DNA of 64,000 nt from contig NZ_CP150660.1 of the NCBI RefSeq assembly GCF_038023995.1, positions 928,501-992,500 of the forward strand. Reading direction: 5' to 3'. Each line of letters begins with the position of its first letter. Position 1 is the first letter of the stretch. The position numbers were made by a program, and so were the translations under genes. Of the stretch, positions 54,937-63,522 are shown one piece after another. The DNA comes from Polaribacter atrinae (lineage in GTDB: Bacteria > Bacteroidota > Bacteroidia > Flavobacteriales > Flavobacteriaceae). Below the pieces are notes generated by a model. It was not told where the DNA came from. It made no database searches and was given only the letters and a program-made list of their open reading frames with translations.

Positions 54937-56589
54937 TTAATACACCGATTTTTTATAATACTTCGGATGAAAACGAATGCCATTTGCTTTCCAATAATCA
55001 TAGTGACCTTGATTTAAACGTTTCTTAAAATCGATGTAATTTTTATTTTTAGGAACAGACCACATATTTTCTGCAAAAGCAGGCATTCTAGGTAAAAGTG
55101 TGTATTCTAAATATTCTACGGATGAAATAAATTCTGTCCAAATAGCAAACTGTCCGCCAATAATATACTGCGCTTCTTCTTTATTCAATTCTTTCGGAAT
55201 TAAATTATATTCATATACTTTTTCTAATGTATTTATTGAATATGCCACAGCAAGTGGTTCATTTTTAGGATCTTCTTGATACCTATTAAAATATAACGGA
55301 TTATTAGGTGTCATAATTACATCTTGCTTTAGTTTTGCCGCTTCAATACCGCCTTTTTCACCTCGCCAAGACATTACGGTTGCATTTATCGGTGCTCCAC
55401 CTTCTAAAATTTCATCCCAACCAATTAATTTACGGTCATTTTTTTCTAAAAATTTTGCCATCCTTTTTATAAAATAACTTTGCAATTCGTTTTCATCTTT
55501 CAAATGATTATCTGCTAATCGCTGTTGACAATCAGCACATTTTTTCCAATAAGATTTATCAACCTCATCACCACCAACATGTATGTATTTTGAAGGAAAT
55601 AACTCCATCACTTCAGTAAAAACATCCTCTAAAAACTCAAATGTAGTTTCTTGACCGGCACAATAATTTAGGTTGACATTGGCTGGGTTTACAACCCCAT
55701 TCCACAACGTAGAATTAGGAGACTCTTGTACATGTTTTTCACAAGAAAATTCTGGATATGCTGTTAAAGCCGCACCCGAATGACCAGGAACATCTATTTC
55801 TGGAACTACCGTTATATTTCTGTCTTGTGCGTACGCAACAATTTCTTTGACTTGTTTTTGGGTGTAAAATCCGCCATATTTATATGGCTTACCATCTAAT
55901 TTTTTAGCATAGGTACTATCTTGCTTATAAAAAATACTACCCGGAGTTTCGGTTCTCCAACCACCAACTGACGTTAATTTTGGATATTTTTTAATTTTTA
56001 TACGCCACCCTTCATTGTCTGCCAAATGCCAGTGAAACACATTTAATTTATAAAAAGCCATTAAGTCTAACAGCTCTTTTATCGTTTTTGTATTGTAAAA
56101 ATGTCTGCTGACATCCATAACCATTCCGCGCCATTTTACATTTGGTTTGTCGCTTATTGTTAACCCTGGTAATTGAATAGGCGTTTGTGTATTGTTGTGA
56201 ATTACATATTGCAAAAGCGATTGTGTTCCGTAAAACAAGCCTGCATATCCATTTCCTGTAATATGTATTTCGGTTTCAGAGATTGTTAAAAGGTATCCTT
56301 CCTCCCCTAAATTCTTATTAGCCTTCTGTAGTATTTGTAAAATAATATTTTTTGAATCTTTCTTTTTCGAAGCGATGCGAACACTTGTTTCTGCTACTAT
56401 TTTATCAACCAAATAATTGGTTAACCTTGTGCTTTCTTGCTTTTTTAAGCCTTTAAAAGTGACTCCTACGGTTGCATCTAACTCAAAATTCCCTTTGTTA
56501 AATTCCATAGATGCTGGCGCAGGAATAATTTGCCCATAATGAGAGAGACTTCCTAAGATTAGAAAGATAATTACTAGTTGCTTTTTCAT
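54937..56589 (-). CDS. Beta-N-acetylhexosaminidase (GH20), copy 4, secreted
   Basis: 550-aa exported enzyme with a cleavable signal (MKKQLVIIFLILGSLSHYGQ) rather than a lipobox, unlike the plus-strand GH20 genes. The catalytic pair D341-E342 is in YIHVGGDEVDKSYWKKCADC. FHWHLADNEGWRIKIK, VVPEIDVPGHSGAALT and GWDEILEGGAPINATV follow, and MSWRGEKGG closes the pocket. Several segments are nearly identical to the GH20 at 41954, which suggests an old duplication. The start at 56589 avoids a 23-residue overlap extension into the GH16 gene. It lies 50 bp after that gene. Confidence 0.92.
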   Translation of the reverse strand: MKKQLVIIFLILGSLSHYGQIIPAPASMEFNKGNFELDATVGVTFKGLKKQESTRLTNYLVDKIVAETSVRIASKKKDSKNIILQILQKANKNLGEEGYLLTISETEIHITGNGYAGLFYGTQSLLQYVIHNNTQTPIQLPGLTISDKPNVKWRGMVMDVSRHFYNTKTIKELLDLMAFYKLNVFHWHLADNEGWRIKIKKYPKLTSVGGWRTETPGSIFYKQDSTYAKKLDGKPYKYGGFYTQKQVKEIVAYAQDRNITVVPEIDVPGHSGAALTAYPEFSCEKHVQESPNSTLWNGVVNPANVNLNYCAGQETTFEFLEDVFTEVMELFPSKYIHVGGDEVDKSYWKKCADCQQRLADNHLKDENELQSYFIKRMAKFLEKNDRKLIGWDEILEGGAPINATVMSWRGEKGGIEAAKLKQDVIMTPNNPLYFNRYQEDPKNEPLAVAYSINTLEKVYEYNLIPKELNKEEAQYIIGGQFAIWTEFISSVEYLEYTLLPRMPAFAENMWSVPKNKNYIDFKKRLNQGHYDYWKANGIRFHPKYYKKSVY

Positions 56590-56639
56590 GATTTTTAAAT
56601 TGAAACGTTCTTTTATTTTTAATAAGTAGTCATTATTTT

Positions 56640-57476
56640 TTATTCTACAAGCTCCCAAACCTTCACGTAATCTATTGCCATTTCATAAGGAAGGTTTTCT
56701 GTTGAAGTAACCTTCCCTGGCCAATAATAAATTCCTGATTGCCCTTTATCTGCAAGTGCGTGATTTAAAATAATGTAGAAATCGGTTTCAAAAGGCCATC
56801 TTTTTTCGAATTCTCCTTTAGATTCATGCACCATTGTTAAAATATCATTGACATAAAATTCAATGCGGTTTGGTAATTTTATAATTCCATACGTATTGTA
56901 AGCATCTACATTTATAGGAGCTGTTGTTGCAAAAGAATTTTTCATGGCTTCACCGTCTGTTTGATGTACTACTTGATGCACAAAATCATCATTATTTAGA
57001 CGTTCCATAATATCAATTTCACCACCATTTGGCCAACCTTTGTAAATTTCATTTTGTGGCATCAACCAAATTGCTGGCCAACCTCCTTGTCCAGCGGAAT
57101 TGAATTTTGCTTTCACTTCAATTTTTCCGTATTTAAAACTGAATTTATCTTGGCTTCGTATAGCACCCGTTTCTGGCAAATCGGTTTTAGTATTCCAACG
57201 CGCCCTCATGTGTAAATTCCCGTTTTTAACCTCTGCCAATGTAGGATCTTTTACCACATATCTATTCCAAGCAGCACCACTAGTTTGTGTTGGTAAACTC
57301 GTCCAATATTTAGTGTTATATGCATCTCCATTAAACTTGTCTTCGAAAACTAAATTATAACGTATTCCATTTTCACTATTGTTTATATTTTTATTTACCG
57401 AACATGAGGCAAGTAAAAGAAAAAAAAAGGTTCCAAGGCAAACTTGTACAAACTGTAATTTAAAATTTATTTTCAT
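56640..57476 (-). CDS. GH16 endo-glycanase lipoprotein
   Basis: 278-aa lipoprotein (lipobox FFFLLLASC) with the GH16 jelly-roll. The catalytic motif is E153-I-D155-I-M-E158 in GGEIDIMERLN: nucleophile, helper Asp and acid/base. Aromatic subsite residues lie in WPAIWLMPQNEIYKGWP and HQVVHQTDGEAM. GH16 enzymes cut internal beta-1,3 or beta-1,4 bonds of glucans, galactans or poly-LacNAc. Next to GH2, GH20 and sulfatases, an endo-beta-galactosidase acting on keratan-sulfate or O-glycan poly-LacNAc is the best-fitting reading; laminarinase or agarase-like activity is the alternative. It lies 5 bp downstream of the sulfatase. Confidence 0.88.
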   Translation of the reverse strand: MKINFKLQFVQVCLGTFFFLLLASCSVNKNINNSENGIRYNLVFEDKFNGDAYNTKYWTSLPTQTSGAAWNRYVVKDPTLAEVKNGNLHMRARWNTKTDLPETGAIRSQDKFSFKYGKIEVKAKFNSAGQGGWPAIWLMPQNEIYKGWPNGGEIDIMERLNNDDFVHQVVHQTDGEAMKNSFATTAPINVDAYNTYGIIKLPNRIEFYVNDILTMVHESKGEFEKRWPFETDFYIILNHALADKGQSGIYYWPGKVTSTENLPYEMAIDYVKVWELVE

Positions 57477-57481
57477 CCTGT

Positions 57482-59077
57482 TTATTTTTTATTATATAAT
57501 TCAATATAATGATTGTCTAATGTTTCTGAATCTTTATATTTTTTCCTTGTTTCTTTTAATTTCTGTTTCATTTCGAGAACCACTTCAGCATAAGTAGGAT
57601 CATTAATTATATTATTAATTTCTTTTGGATCCTTTTTACTATCATACAGTTCCCATTCATTCACATCATGGTAAAAGTGAATCAATTTAAATTCTTTCGT
57701 TGCAACACCGTAATGTCTTTTAACAGCATGCTCTGCAGGATATTCGTAATAATGATAATAGACAGCTTCTCTGTCCCAAGTTTCTTTTTTTCCTGTTAAT
57801 AAAGGCACTAGACTTTCCCCTTGCATCTCTTTTGGGGCATCAACCCCGGCAATTTCAAGAAAAGTTTGAGCAAAATCTAAATTCTGTACCATTTCATCTT
57901 CTGTAATTCCTGGTTTTATTTGATTAGGCCATTTAATTAGAAGTGGTGTTTTAAAAGACTCGTTATACATAAAACGTTTGTCGAACCAACCATGTTCCCC
58001 TAAATAAAACCCTTGGTCTGAAGTATACACTACCAACGTGTTATCAGCAAGTTTTTCATCATCCAAATAATCTAGTATATGTCCTACATTATCATCAACA
58101 GAAGCTATTGTACCTAAATAGTCTTGCATGTAACGTTGGTATTTCCAAACAGTTAATAAAGAATCATTCATGGTTGGATATCGCTTTTTAAAATCTTCAT
58201 TTATAGGTCCATAAACAGCATCCCAAGCCGCTCTTTGCTCCGGATTCATTCCGTCAATACTTTGTCCTAAATTACTCCATTCTTTTATTCGTAACTCCTT
58301 AATAGTTTGTGACGTCAATTTGTTATCATTGGTTAAAGACATGTGTTTAAAAATTCCCATTTGCGCAGTTTTAGACGCAGTTCCTCTTGTTTTATAATCA
58401 TCAAACAGCGTTGCTGGTAAAGGGAATGTCTTTTTAGTGTACTCCGTAAAATACTTTTTACTCGGCAACCAAGCTCTGTGTGGTGCTTTGTGCAAATACA
58501 TTAACATAAAAGGTTTTTTAGGATCTCTTCTATTTTTCATCCAATCTAAAGTAAGATCGGTTGTAATATCTGTTACATAACCGTTAATAATGGTATCTCC
58601 TTTTTGTGTGATAAATTTCGGATTGTAATACGCTCCTTGACCTGGTAAAATTTTAAATTCATCAAATCCTTTAGGATTATTACCAAAGTGTAACTTACCA
58701 AACATAGCAGTTTGATACCCTGCTTTTTGAAGCAATTGAGGAAACGTAACATTAGTAGTATCAAACTTACTTAAGTTATCTATTTTCCCGTTGATATGAC
58801 TGTGTTTACCTGTTAATATTACAGCTCTTGAAGGTGCACAAATAGAGTTGGTTACACTCGCATTTGTAAACAACATTCCTTCTTTTGCAATACGATCTAT
58901 GTTTGGTGTTTGTATCAAAGTATCATCATAAGCACTTATAGCTTGATACGCATGATCGTCGGACATGATGAAAATAATGTTTGGTTTTTGTGTGTTTTCT
59001 TTTGATGATTTTTCAGTTTTGCATCCTACAGTTAAAAGGGCTACAACAAAAAAGGTAATATGTTTAAATAATTTCAT
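57482..59077 (-). CDS. S1-family sulfatase (Cys-type), copy 2, possibly GlcNAc-6-sulfatase-like
   Basis: 531-aa lipoprotein (lipobox ALLTVGC). The formylglycine motif is C80-A-P-S-R in NSICAPSRAVILTGK. Metal ligands are in FIMSDDHAYQA and VYTSDQGFYLGEHGW. AMFGKLHFG, FDEFKILPGQGAYYNPKF and LHKAPHRAWLP resemble the group that contains GlcNAc-6-O-sulfatases, as I recall; this is from memory. The gene is 18 bp after the third sulfatase and 5 bp before GH16. It would release 6-sulfate from GlcNAc before GH20 action if the assignment holds. Confidence 0.88.
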   Translation of the reverse strand: MKLFKHITFFVVALLTVGCKTEKSSKENTQKPNIIFIMSDDHAYQAISAYDDTLIQTPNIDRIAKEGMLFTNASVTNSICAPSRAVILTGKHSHINGKIDNLSKFDTTNVTFPQLLQKAGYQTAMFGKLHFGNNPKGFDEFKILPGQGAYYNPKFITQKGDTIINGYVTDITTDLTLDWMKNRRDPKKPFMLMYLHKAPHRAWLPSKKYFTEYTKKTFPLPATLFDDYKTRGTASKTAQMGIFKHMSLTNDNKLTSQTIKELRIKEWSNLGQSIDGMNPEQRAAWDAVYGPINEDFKKRYPTMNDSLLTVWKYQRYMQDYLGTIASVDDNVGHILDYLDDEKLADNTLVVYTSDQGFYLGEHGWFDKRFMYNESFKTPLLIKWPNQIKPGITEDEMVQNLDFAQTFLEIAGVDAPKEMQGESLVPLLTGKKETWDREAVYYHYYEYPAEHAVKRHYGVATKEFKLIHFYHDVNEWELYDSKKDPKEINNIINDPTYAEVVLEMKQKLKETRKKYKDSETLDNHYIELYNKK

Positions 59078-59095
59078 ATTGTTTTTAGTGTGATG

Positions 59096-60655
59096 TTAGA
59101 TTGTTTCTAAAGCTTCAATTATAAAAGAGCTATTTTCTGGTGTAGTATGTTCTTTTTTAATGATTTCAAAGAATTTTTCAAGCAATTCTGGATGTTGCTC
59201 CATCACATTATTTTGTTCTTGAATATCAATATCTAGGTCATACAATTCTACTTCCTTGTTTCCTGTTTTAATATTTTTCCAAACCATTTTCCACTTGCCC
59301 ATTCTTACGGCAACTTGTCCTTTATATCCTGCAAATTCCCAATACAAATACTCATGTGCCTCTTGTTTGTTTTCATTTGTAAGTGCATTGTAAAAACTAA
59401 TTCCATCACTTTCATAATCGTTTTTTACGTTTGCAATTTCATTAAAAGTTGGTAATACATCATAAAATGCCGATATATGATTGCTTTTAGAGCCCGCTTC
59501 TATTTTAGCTGGCCAAGTAGCAATCATCGGTACTCTAATTCCACCTTCATAGGTAAAACCTTTTACCCTTCCGTAGTTATTCTTGAAGATTCCGCTACTG
59601 TTAAACCATTCAGAATCTGCCCCACCATCACCAGGACTCGCAGGCCCATTGTCTGATGTAAAAATGATTAAAGTATTCTCATACAAGCCTTCTTTCTTTA
59701 AATAAGTAACCAACTTCCCTACGTTTTCATCTAAATAAGAAACCATTGCTGCATAGGTTGCACGTGGGTTTCTAGCCGGAAAATAACTTCCTTTATTTTT
59801 GTGATAATAAGGTTTTTCATCTCCAAATTTTTTCACATAATAGTCTACCCATTTTTTTGGTGCTTGCAAGGGCACATGCGGAATAGGGCTTGCCCAGTAC
59901 ATAAAGAAGGGTTCTTTTTTGTTTTTTTCAATAAACCCCATCATTTTATCAAAAATTAAAGTCGGACTATAATCTGGTTGATAAAACTTCTCGTATGTTT
60001 TTTCATCTAATGGATTACCATCATTCCCTGTGCCTTCATGAGGTGCAATCGTGTCATTCTTTAAGTGAAAACGATGGTCATTTTCATATAAATGCACTGG
60101 TGCATAGGTATGTGCTTGTCTTTGGCAATTGTATCCGAAGAAGTAGTCGAAGCCCATTTCTGTAGGAATAGATTGTGTTTGCGGCGCTCCTAACCCCCAT
60201 TTACCAACAATACCTGTTTTGTAATTTGCTGATTTTAATAATTGGGAAATCGTTGTTGTGTTTTTAGGCATTGGCCTTTGACCTTCTAAAGTAGAATCTC
60301 TTAGCATAGCTGTATAACTCCAAACATCTCCTCTTTCTGCCCACTCGTCATTTCCGCGAATACTTACGCTTCCACCGTGTTTTCCAGTTAAAAGTGAAGC
60401 TCTTGCTGGCGCACAAACTGGTGCTCCTGTATAATGTTGGGTAAATAACATGCCTCCTTTTGCCAAAGCATCAATATTTGGAGTTTCAATTTTTGTTTGT
60501 CCATAAACGCCTAAATCTCCATAACCTAAATCATCTGCTAAAATATAAATGATGTTTGGTTTTTGATTTTTTTCTTCTTCGGATTGTTTTTTTGATGAAC
60601 AACTCACTAATGAAATTAATATAATAAGTGTTGTTAGAATGCGAAATGCTTTCAT
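59096..60655 (-). CDS. S1-family arylsulfatase-like sulfatase (Cys-type), copy 3
   Basis: 519-aa lipoprotein (lipobox LVSC). The formylglycine motif is C81-A-P-A-R in PVCAPARASLLTGKH. Metal ligands are in ILADDLGYGDLGVYG and FTSDNGPASPGDGGAD. The GVYG...GKWGLG...PHVPLQAP and GIRVPMIATWP segments match the arylsulfatase A/GALNS-like branch of S1, which includes galactose and N-acetylgalactosamine sulfatases. The exact sulfate position is not assigned. It sits 2 bp after the GH2 gene, so sulfate removal could prepare galactose ends for that enzyme. Confidence 0.88.
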   Translation of the reverse strand: MKAFRILTTLIILISLVSCSSKKQSEEEKNQKPNIIYILADDLGYGDLGVYGQTKIETPNIDALAKGGMLFTQHYTGAPVCAPARASLLTGKHGGSVSIRGNDEWAERGDVWSYTAMLRDSTLEGQRPMPKNTTTISQLLKSANYKTGIVGKWGLGAPQTQSIPTEMGFDYFFGYNCQRQAHTYAPVHLYENDHRFHLKNDTIAPHEGTGNDGNPLDEKTYEKFYQPDYSPTLIFDKMMGFIEKNKKEPFFMYWASPIPHVPLQAPKKWVDYYVKKFGDEKPYYHKNKGSYFPARNPRATYAAMVSYLDENVGKLVTYLKKEGLYENTLIIFTSDNGPASPGDGGADSEWFNSSGIFKNNYGRVKGFTYEGGIRVPMIATWPAKIEAGSKSNHISAFYDVLPTFNEIANVKNDYESDGISFYNALTNENKQEAHEYLYWEFAGYKGQVAVRMGKWKMVWKNIKTGNKEVELYDLDIDIQEQNNVMEQHPELLEKFFEIIKKEHTTPENSSFIIEALETI

Positions 60656-60657
60656 AT

Positions 60658-63093
60658 TTAGTATTTTTTAGTACTTATATTTATTTTTGCTGTTTTTAAA
60701 CCTTTACCTGAAACTGTTAAATCTATTTCCCCTTGTTCTTCATCAGATTGTACCAAAACCACTAATTTTCCGCTAAACAATTTCATAGTTGGTACATGAA
60801 ACATTTCTAGCGAAGTAGCATCGCCATTACTAGCTGCTCTAAACATACCATCTCCTTTTACTTTAAATTTTAATTGATTGGTTGCTGTGGGACAAGGAAT
60901 TCCGTTTTTATCAACTACAGAAACCGTAACAAAAGCTAAATCTTTTCCGTTAGCTTTTAATGTTTTTTGGTCTGATTCTAAAATTAGCTTGTAGGGTTTA
61001 CCAGCCGTTTTTATTTCTTTTTCTGATGCAACTTTTCCTTCATCATCAAAGGCAACCACTTTTATAGTTCCTGGTTCATATTTTACGTCCATCCACATTA
61101 AACGGTAGCGATTTTTAGGAGAACTATTATTCTTTTTCTGGATCCCCATACTTTTTCCGTTTACAAAAAGTTCTGCACTGTCATAACTTGTGTAGACAAA
61201 AACGGGGGTAATTTCTCCTTCTCGTCCTTCCCAATTCCAATGTGGCAACATGTGTAAAGTTTCTTCTTTTGTATTCCAACGACTGCGATATAAATAATAG
61301 CGGTCTTTTGGTAAACCTGCCAAATCGTTAATTCCGAAGTATGAACTTCGAGACGGCCATTTGGTATCATAAGGTGTTGTTTCTCCTAAATAATCGAAAC
61401 CTGTCCAAACAAACTCACCAATAACCCAAGGTTTATCATCTTGTAAAACAGAATCTTCATCAGGAATATTAGACCAGCTGCAAGCTTCTAAATCGTAAGA
61501 AGATGACTGAAAATCGTCATATTGTTTCATTTTAGCTTCTATGACTGGGAATTTATAAATTCCTCGTGAACTTACTGTAGAAGCTGTTTCTGAACCTAAA
61601 ATTAAACCTTGCGGAAAAGATTCGTACGCTTCTTCATATAAATGTGTACGATAATTTAAACCCGGAATATCTAATAAAGCCCCAAAACCAGATGCCATGG
61701 TAGCTTTTACTTGATCCATCCCCACAGTTACAGGTCTTGTTGGATCTTCTCTATGAAAAATATCTTGCAACCATTTAGCTCGTTTTGCGCCATCACTTCC
61801 CCATTGATCTGGCACCTCGTTTCCAGAACTCCACATAACAATACTTGGGTGGTTTCTGGTTGCATGTACCAAATTGACAATATCTTTTTCTGCATCTTCT
61901 TCAAAAAAACGATGGTACCCATTTTCTACTTTTGGTTTTGCCCATTCATCAAAACTTTCCGCTAAAAACAAGAATCCCATTTCATCACTTAATTCTAGTT
62001 GTTCTAAAGAAGGCATATTGTGTGCGCTTCGAATGGCATTTACGCCCATATCTTTTAAAATACGTAATTGTCTTCGGATAGCAGATTTGTTTACAGCCGC
62101 TCCGATAGGTCCCAAATCGTGATGCAAACAAACTCCTTTAAACTTTGTAATCTCTCCGTTTAAACTGAAGCCTTTTTCTGCTTCGTATTTGATGGATCTA
62201 ATTCCGAAACGTGTTGAAATTTCATCTTTTAGAATAGTTCCTTTGTATACTTGAGAAATAGAAGTGTATAAATAAGGCGTTTCCGGACTCCATAAATTCG
62301 GATTGTTGACAGCTATATTTTGCTCAAATTCATTTCCATAAATGGACGAAGTTTTATTGGTAGTAATTAGACTTCCTTGTGCATCTAAAATTTTGGTAAC
62401 AAGAGTCAATCCTTCTCCTAAAACTTTCGTTTTTACGTTTATTTTCGCTAATTCTTTGGTAACTATAGGCGTTGTTATAAACGTCCCCCATTGCTTAATA
62501 CTTTCTTTATTCTTGGTAATAATTCGAACATTTCTGTACAAACCAGCTCCAGGATACCAGCGTGAAGACAAACCTTTATTTGTTAATTTAACGGCTAATG
62601 TGTTTTTTTTATTTGCTAGAATATGCTCAGTAATATCAAAGTAGAAATAACTGTATCCATAGTTCCGACTTCCTATTTTTTTTCCATTCAGAAAAATTTC
62701 GGGTTCACTCATCGCACCTTCAAATAATAGTATTACCTTTTTATCTTTGTTGAAATTTGGCAACGAAAACTCATTTCTGTACCAACCAACACCAATGTAT
62801 GGCAACGCACCTGTTCTACCAGTTTTTTCGGTAGGGACTTTTTCTCCATTCTGAACAATGGCAACCATTTGTTTGTCTATTTCTTTATCAAAAGGACCTT
62901 TAATTGCCCAATCATGCGGAACAACAACCGTTTCCCATTTAGAATCATCAAAAGAAATATCTTGTGCATTTTTTAGATCACCTTTGGTGAATTTCCAGTT
63001 TTTTTCTAAAGTGAGTACCTCTCTTACATTGTTTTGCGCCAGTATTGAAACTGTAAAAAAAAGAATATAGAAAGTTGATATCAGATTTTTCAT
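60658..63093 (-). CDS. Beta-galactosidase-like GH2 enzyme
   Basis: 811-aa exported enzyme (signal ending VSILAQ). It has the jelly-roll sugar-binding domain, an Ig-like domain and a GH2 barrel. The acid/base is E426 in MWSSGNEVPDQW and the nucleophile is E560 in VIGEFVWTGFDYLGE. RSAHNMPSLEQLELSDEMG marks the entrance. The C-terminus has the DUF4982-like sandwich (FVYTSYDSAELFVNGKSM) and a further Ig-like domain (FVTVSVVDKNGIPCP). Beta-galactosidase is the most common activity of this architecture; beta-glucuronidase or mannosidase are less likely given the neighbours. It starts the visible minus-strand arm after a 430-bp gap. Confidence 0.88.
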   Translation of the reverse strand: MKNLISTFYILFFTVSILAQNNVREVLTLEKNWKFTKGDLKNAQDISFDDSKWETVVVPHDWAIKGPFDKEIDKQMVAIVQNGEKVPTEKTGRTGALPYIGVGWYRNEFSLPNFNKDKKVILLFEGAMSEPEIFLNGKKIGSRNYGYSYFYFDITEHILANKKNTLAVKLTNKGLSSRWYPGAGLYRNVRIITKNKESIKQWGTFITTPIVTKELAKINVKTKVLGEGLTLVTKILDAQGSLITTNKTSSIYGNEFEQNIAVNNPNLWSPETPYLYTSISQVYKGTILKDEISTRFGIRSIKYEAEKGFSLNGEITKFKGVCLHHDLGPIGAAVNKSAIRRQLRILKDMGVNAIRSAHNMPSLEQLELSDEMGFLFLAESFDEWAKPKVENGYHRFFEEDAEKDIVNLVHATRNHPSIVMWSSGNEVPDQWGSDGAKRAKWLQDIFHREDPTRPVTVGMDQVKATMASGFGALLDIPGLNYRTHLYEEAYESFPQGLILGSETASTVSSRGIYKFPVIEAKMKQYDDFQSSSYDLEACSWSNIPDEDSVLQDDKPWVIGEFVWTGFDYLGETTPYDTKWPSRSSYFGINDLAGLPKDRYYLYRSRWNTKEETLHMLPHWNWEGREGEITPVFVYTSYDSAELFVNGKSMGIQKKNNSSPKNRYRLMWMDVKYEPGTIKVVAFDDEGKVASEKEIKTAGKPYKLILESDQKTLKANGKDLAFVTVSVVDKNGIPCPTATNQLKFKVKGDGMFRAASNGDATSLEMFHVPTMKLFSGKLVVLVQSDEEQGEIDLTVSGKGLKTAKINISTKKY

Positions 63094-63522
63094 TGGTTTT
63101 ATTTTACTCTTTTATTTATTATTAATAGACAGAGATATAGTTTATAGAAGCTTCTTACCTCCTAAAATAATGCTTCCTTTAGTAACTTTTAAAATATCAT
63201 TTAATTATAAAAAAGAATCACCTTTAAAACATCTCAATATAATTTTGTGATAAACAAAATCACTAGTTCTCGCAGTTTGCAAACTAGAATTGATAAAATA
63301 GGTTGTCAGTTCACGTGAAATTACTATCTCAAAAATTTTGCCTCAAATAATCAATTTTACTTCATTTTTTTTAAGCTGTTCAACTGAACTTAAAACTAAC
63401 TTTATGAGATTCCTCCTATCGTCGGAAAGACACTACGAACAAAGTTTCGCAAAACTTAATGAAAACAATCAGAATATAGAGAACCTTCATTCCATTAAAC
63501 TTCAATCTAAATGACGTAAACT
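63094..63522. other. Intergenic gap between GH2 and GH27
   Basis: No gene. A degenerate inverted copy of the flavobacterial repeat core lies at 63405-63431. TTCACGTGAA (63310-63319) is a 10-bp palindrome and GTGAT...ATCAC a small hairpin at about 63246-63263; either could be an operator for the GH2 operon. The gap is the only break in the minus-strand arm large enough for a promoter. Confidence 0.4.
63405..63431 (-). repeat. Degenerate half-copy of the GTCATTCCGA...GGAATCTC repeat
   Basis: Read on the minus strand: GTCTTTCCGACGATAGGAGG followed by AATCTCA. It shares the ends GTC-TTCCGA and GAGGAATCTC with the cores at 8634-9187, but is solo and without the palindromic second half. Confidence 0.6.
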
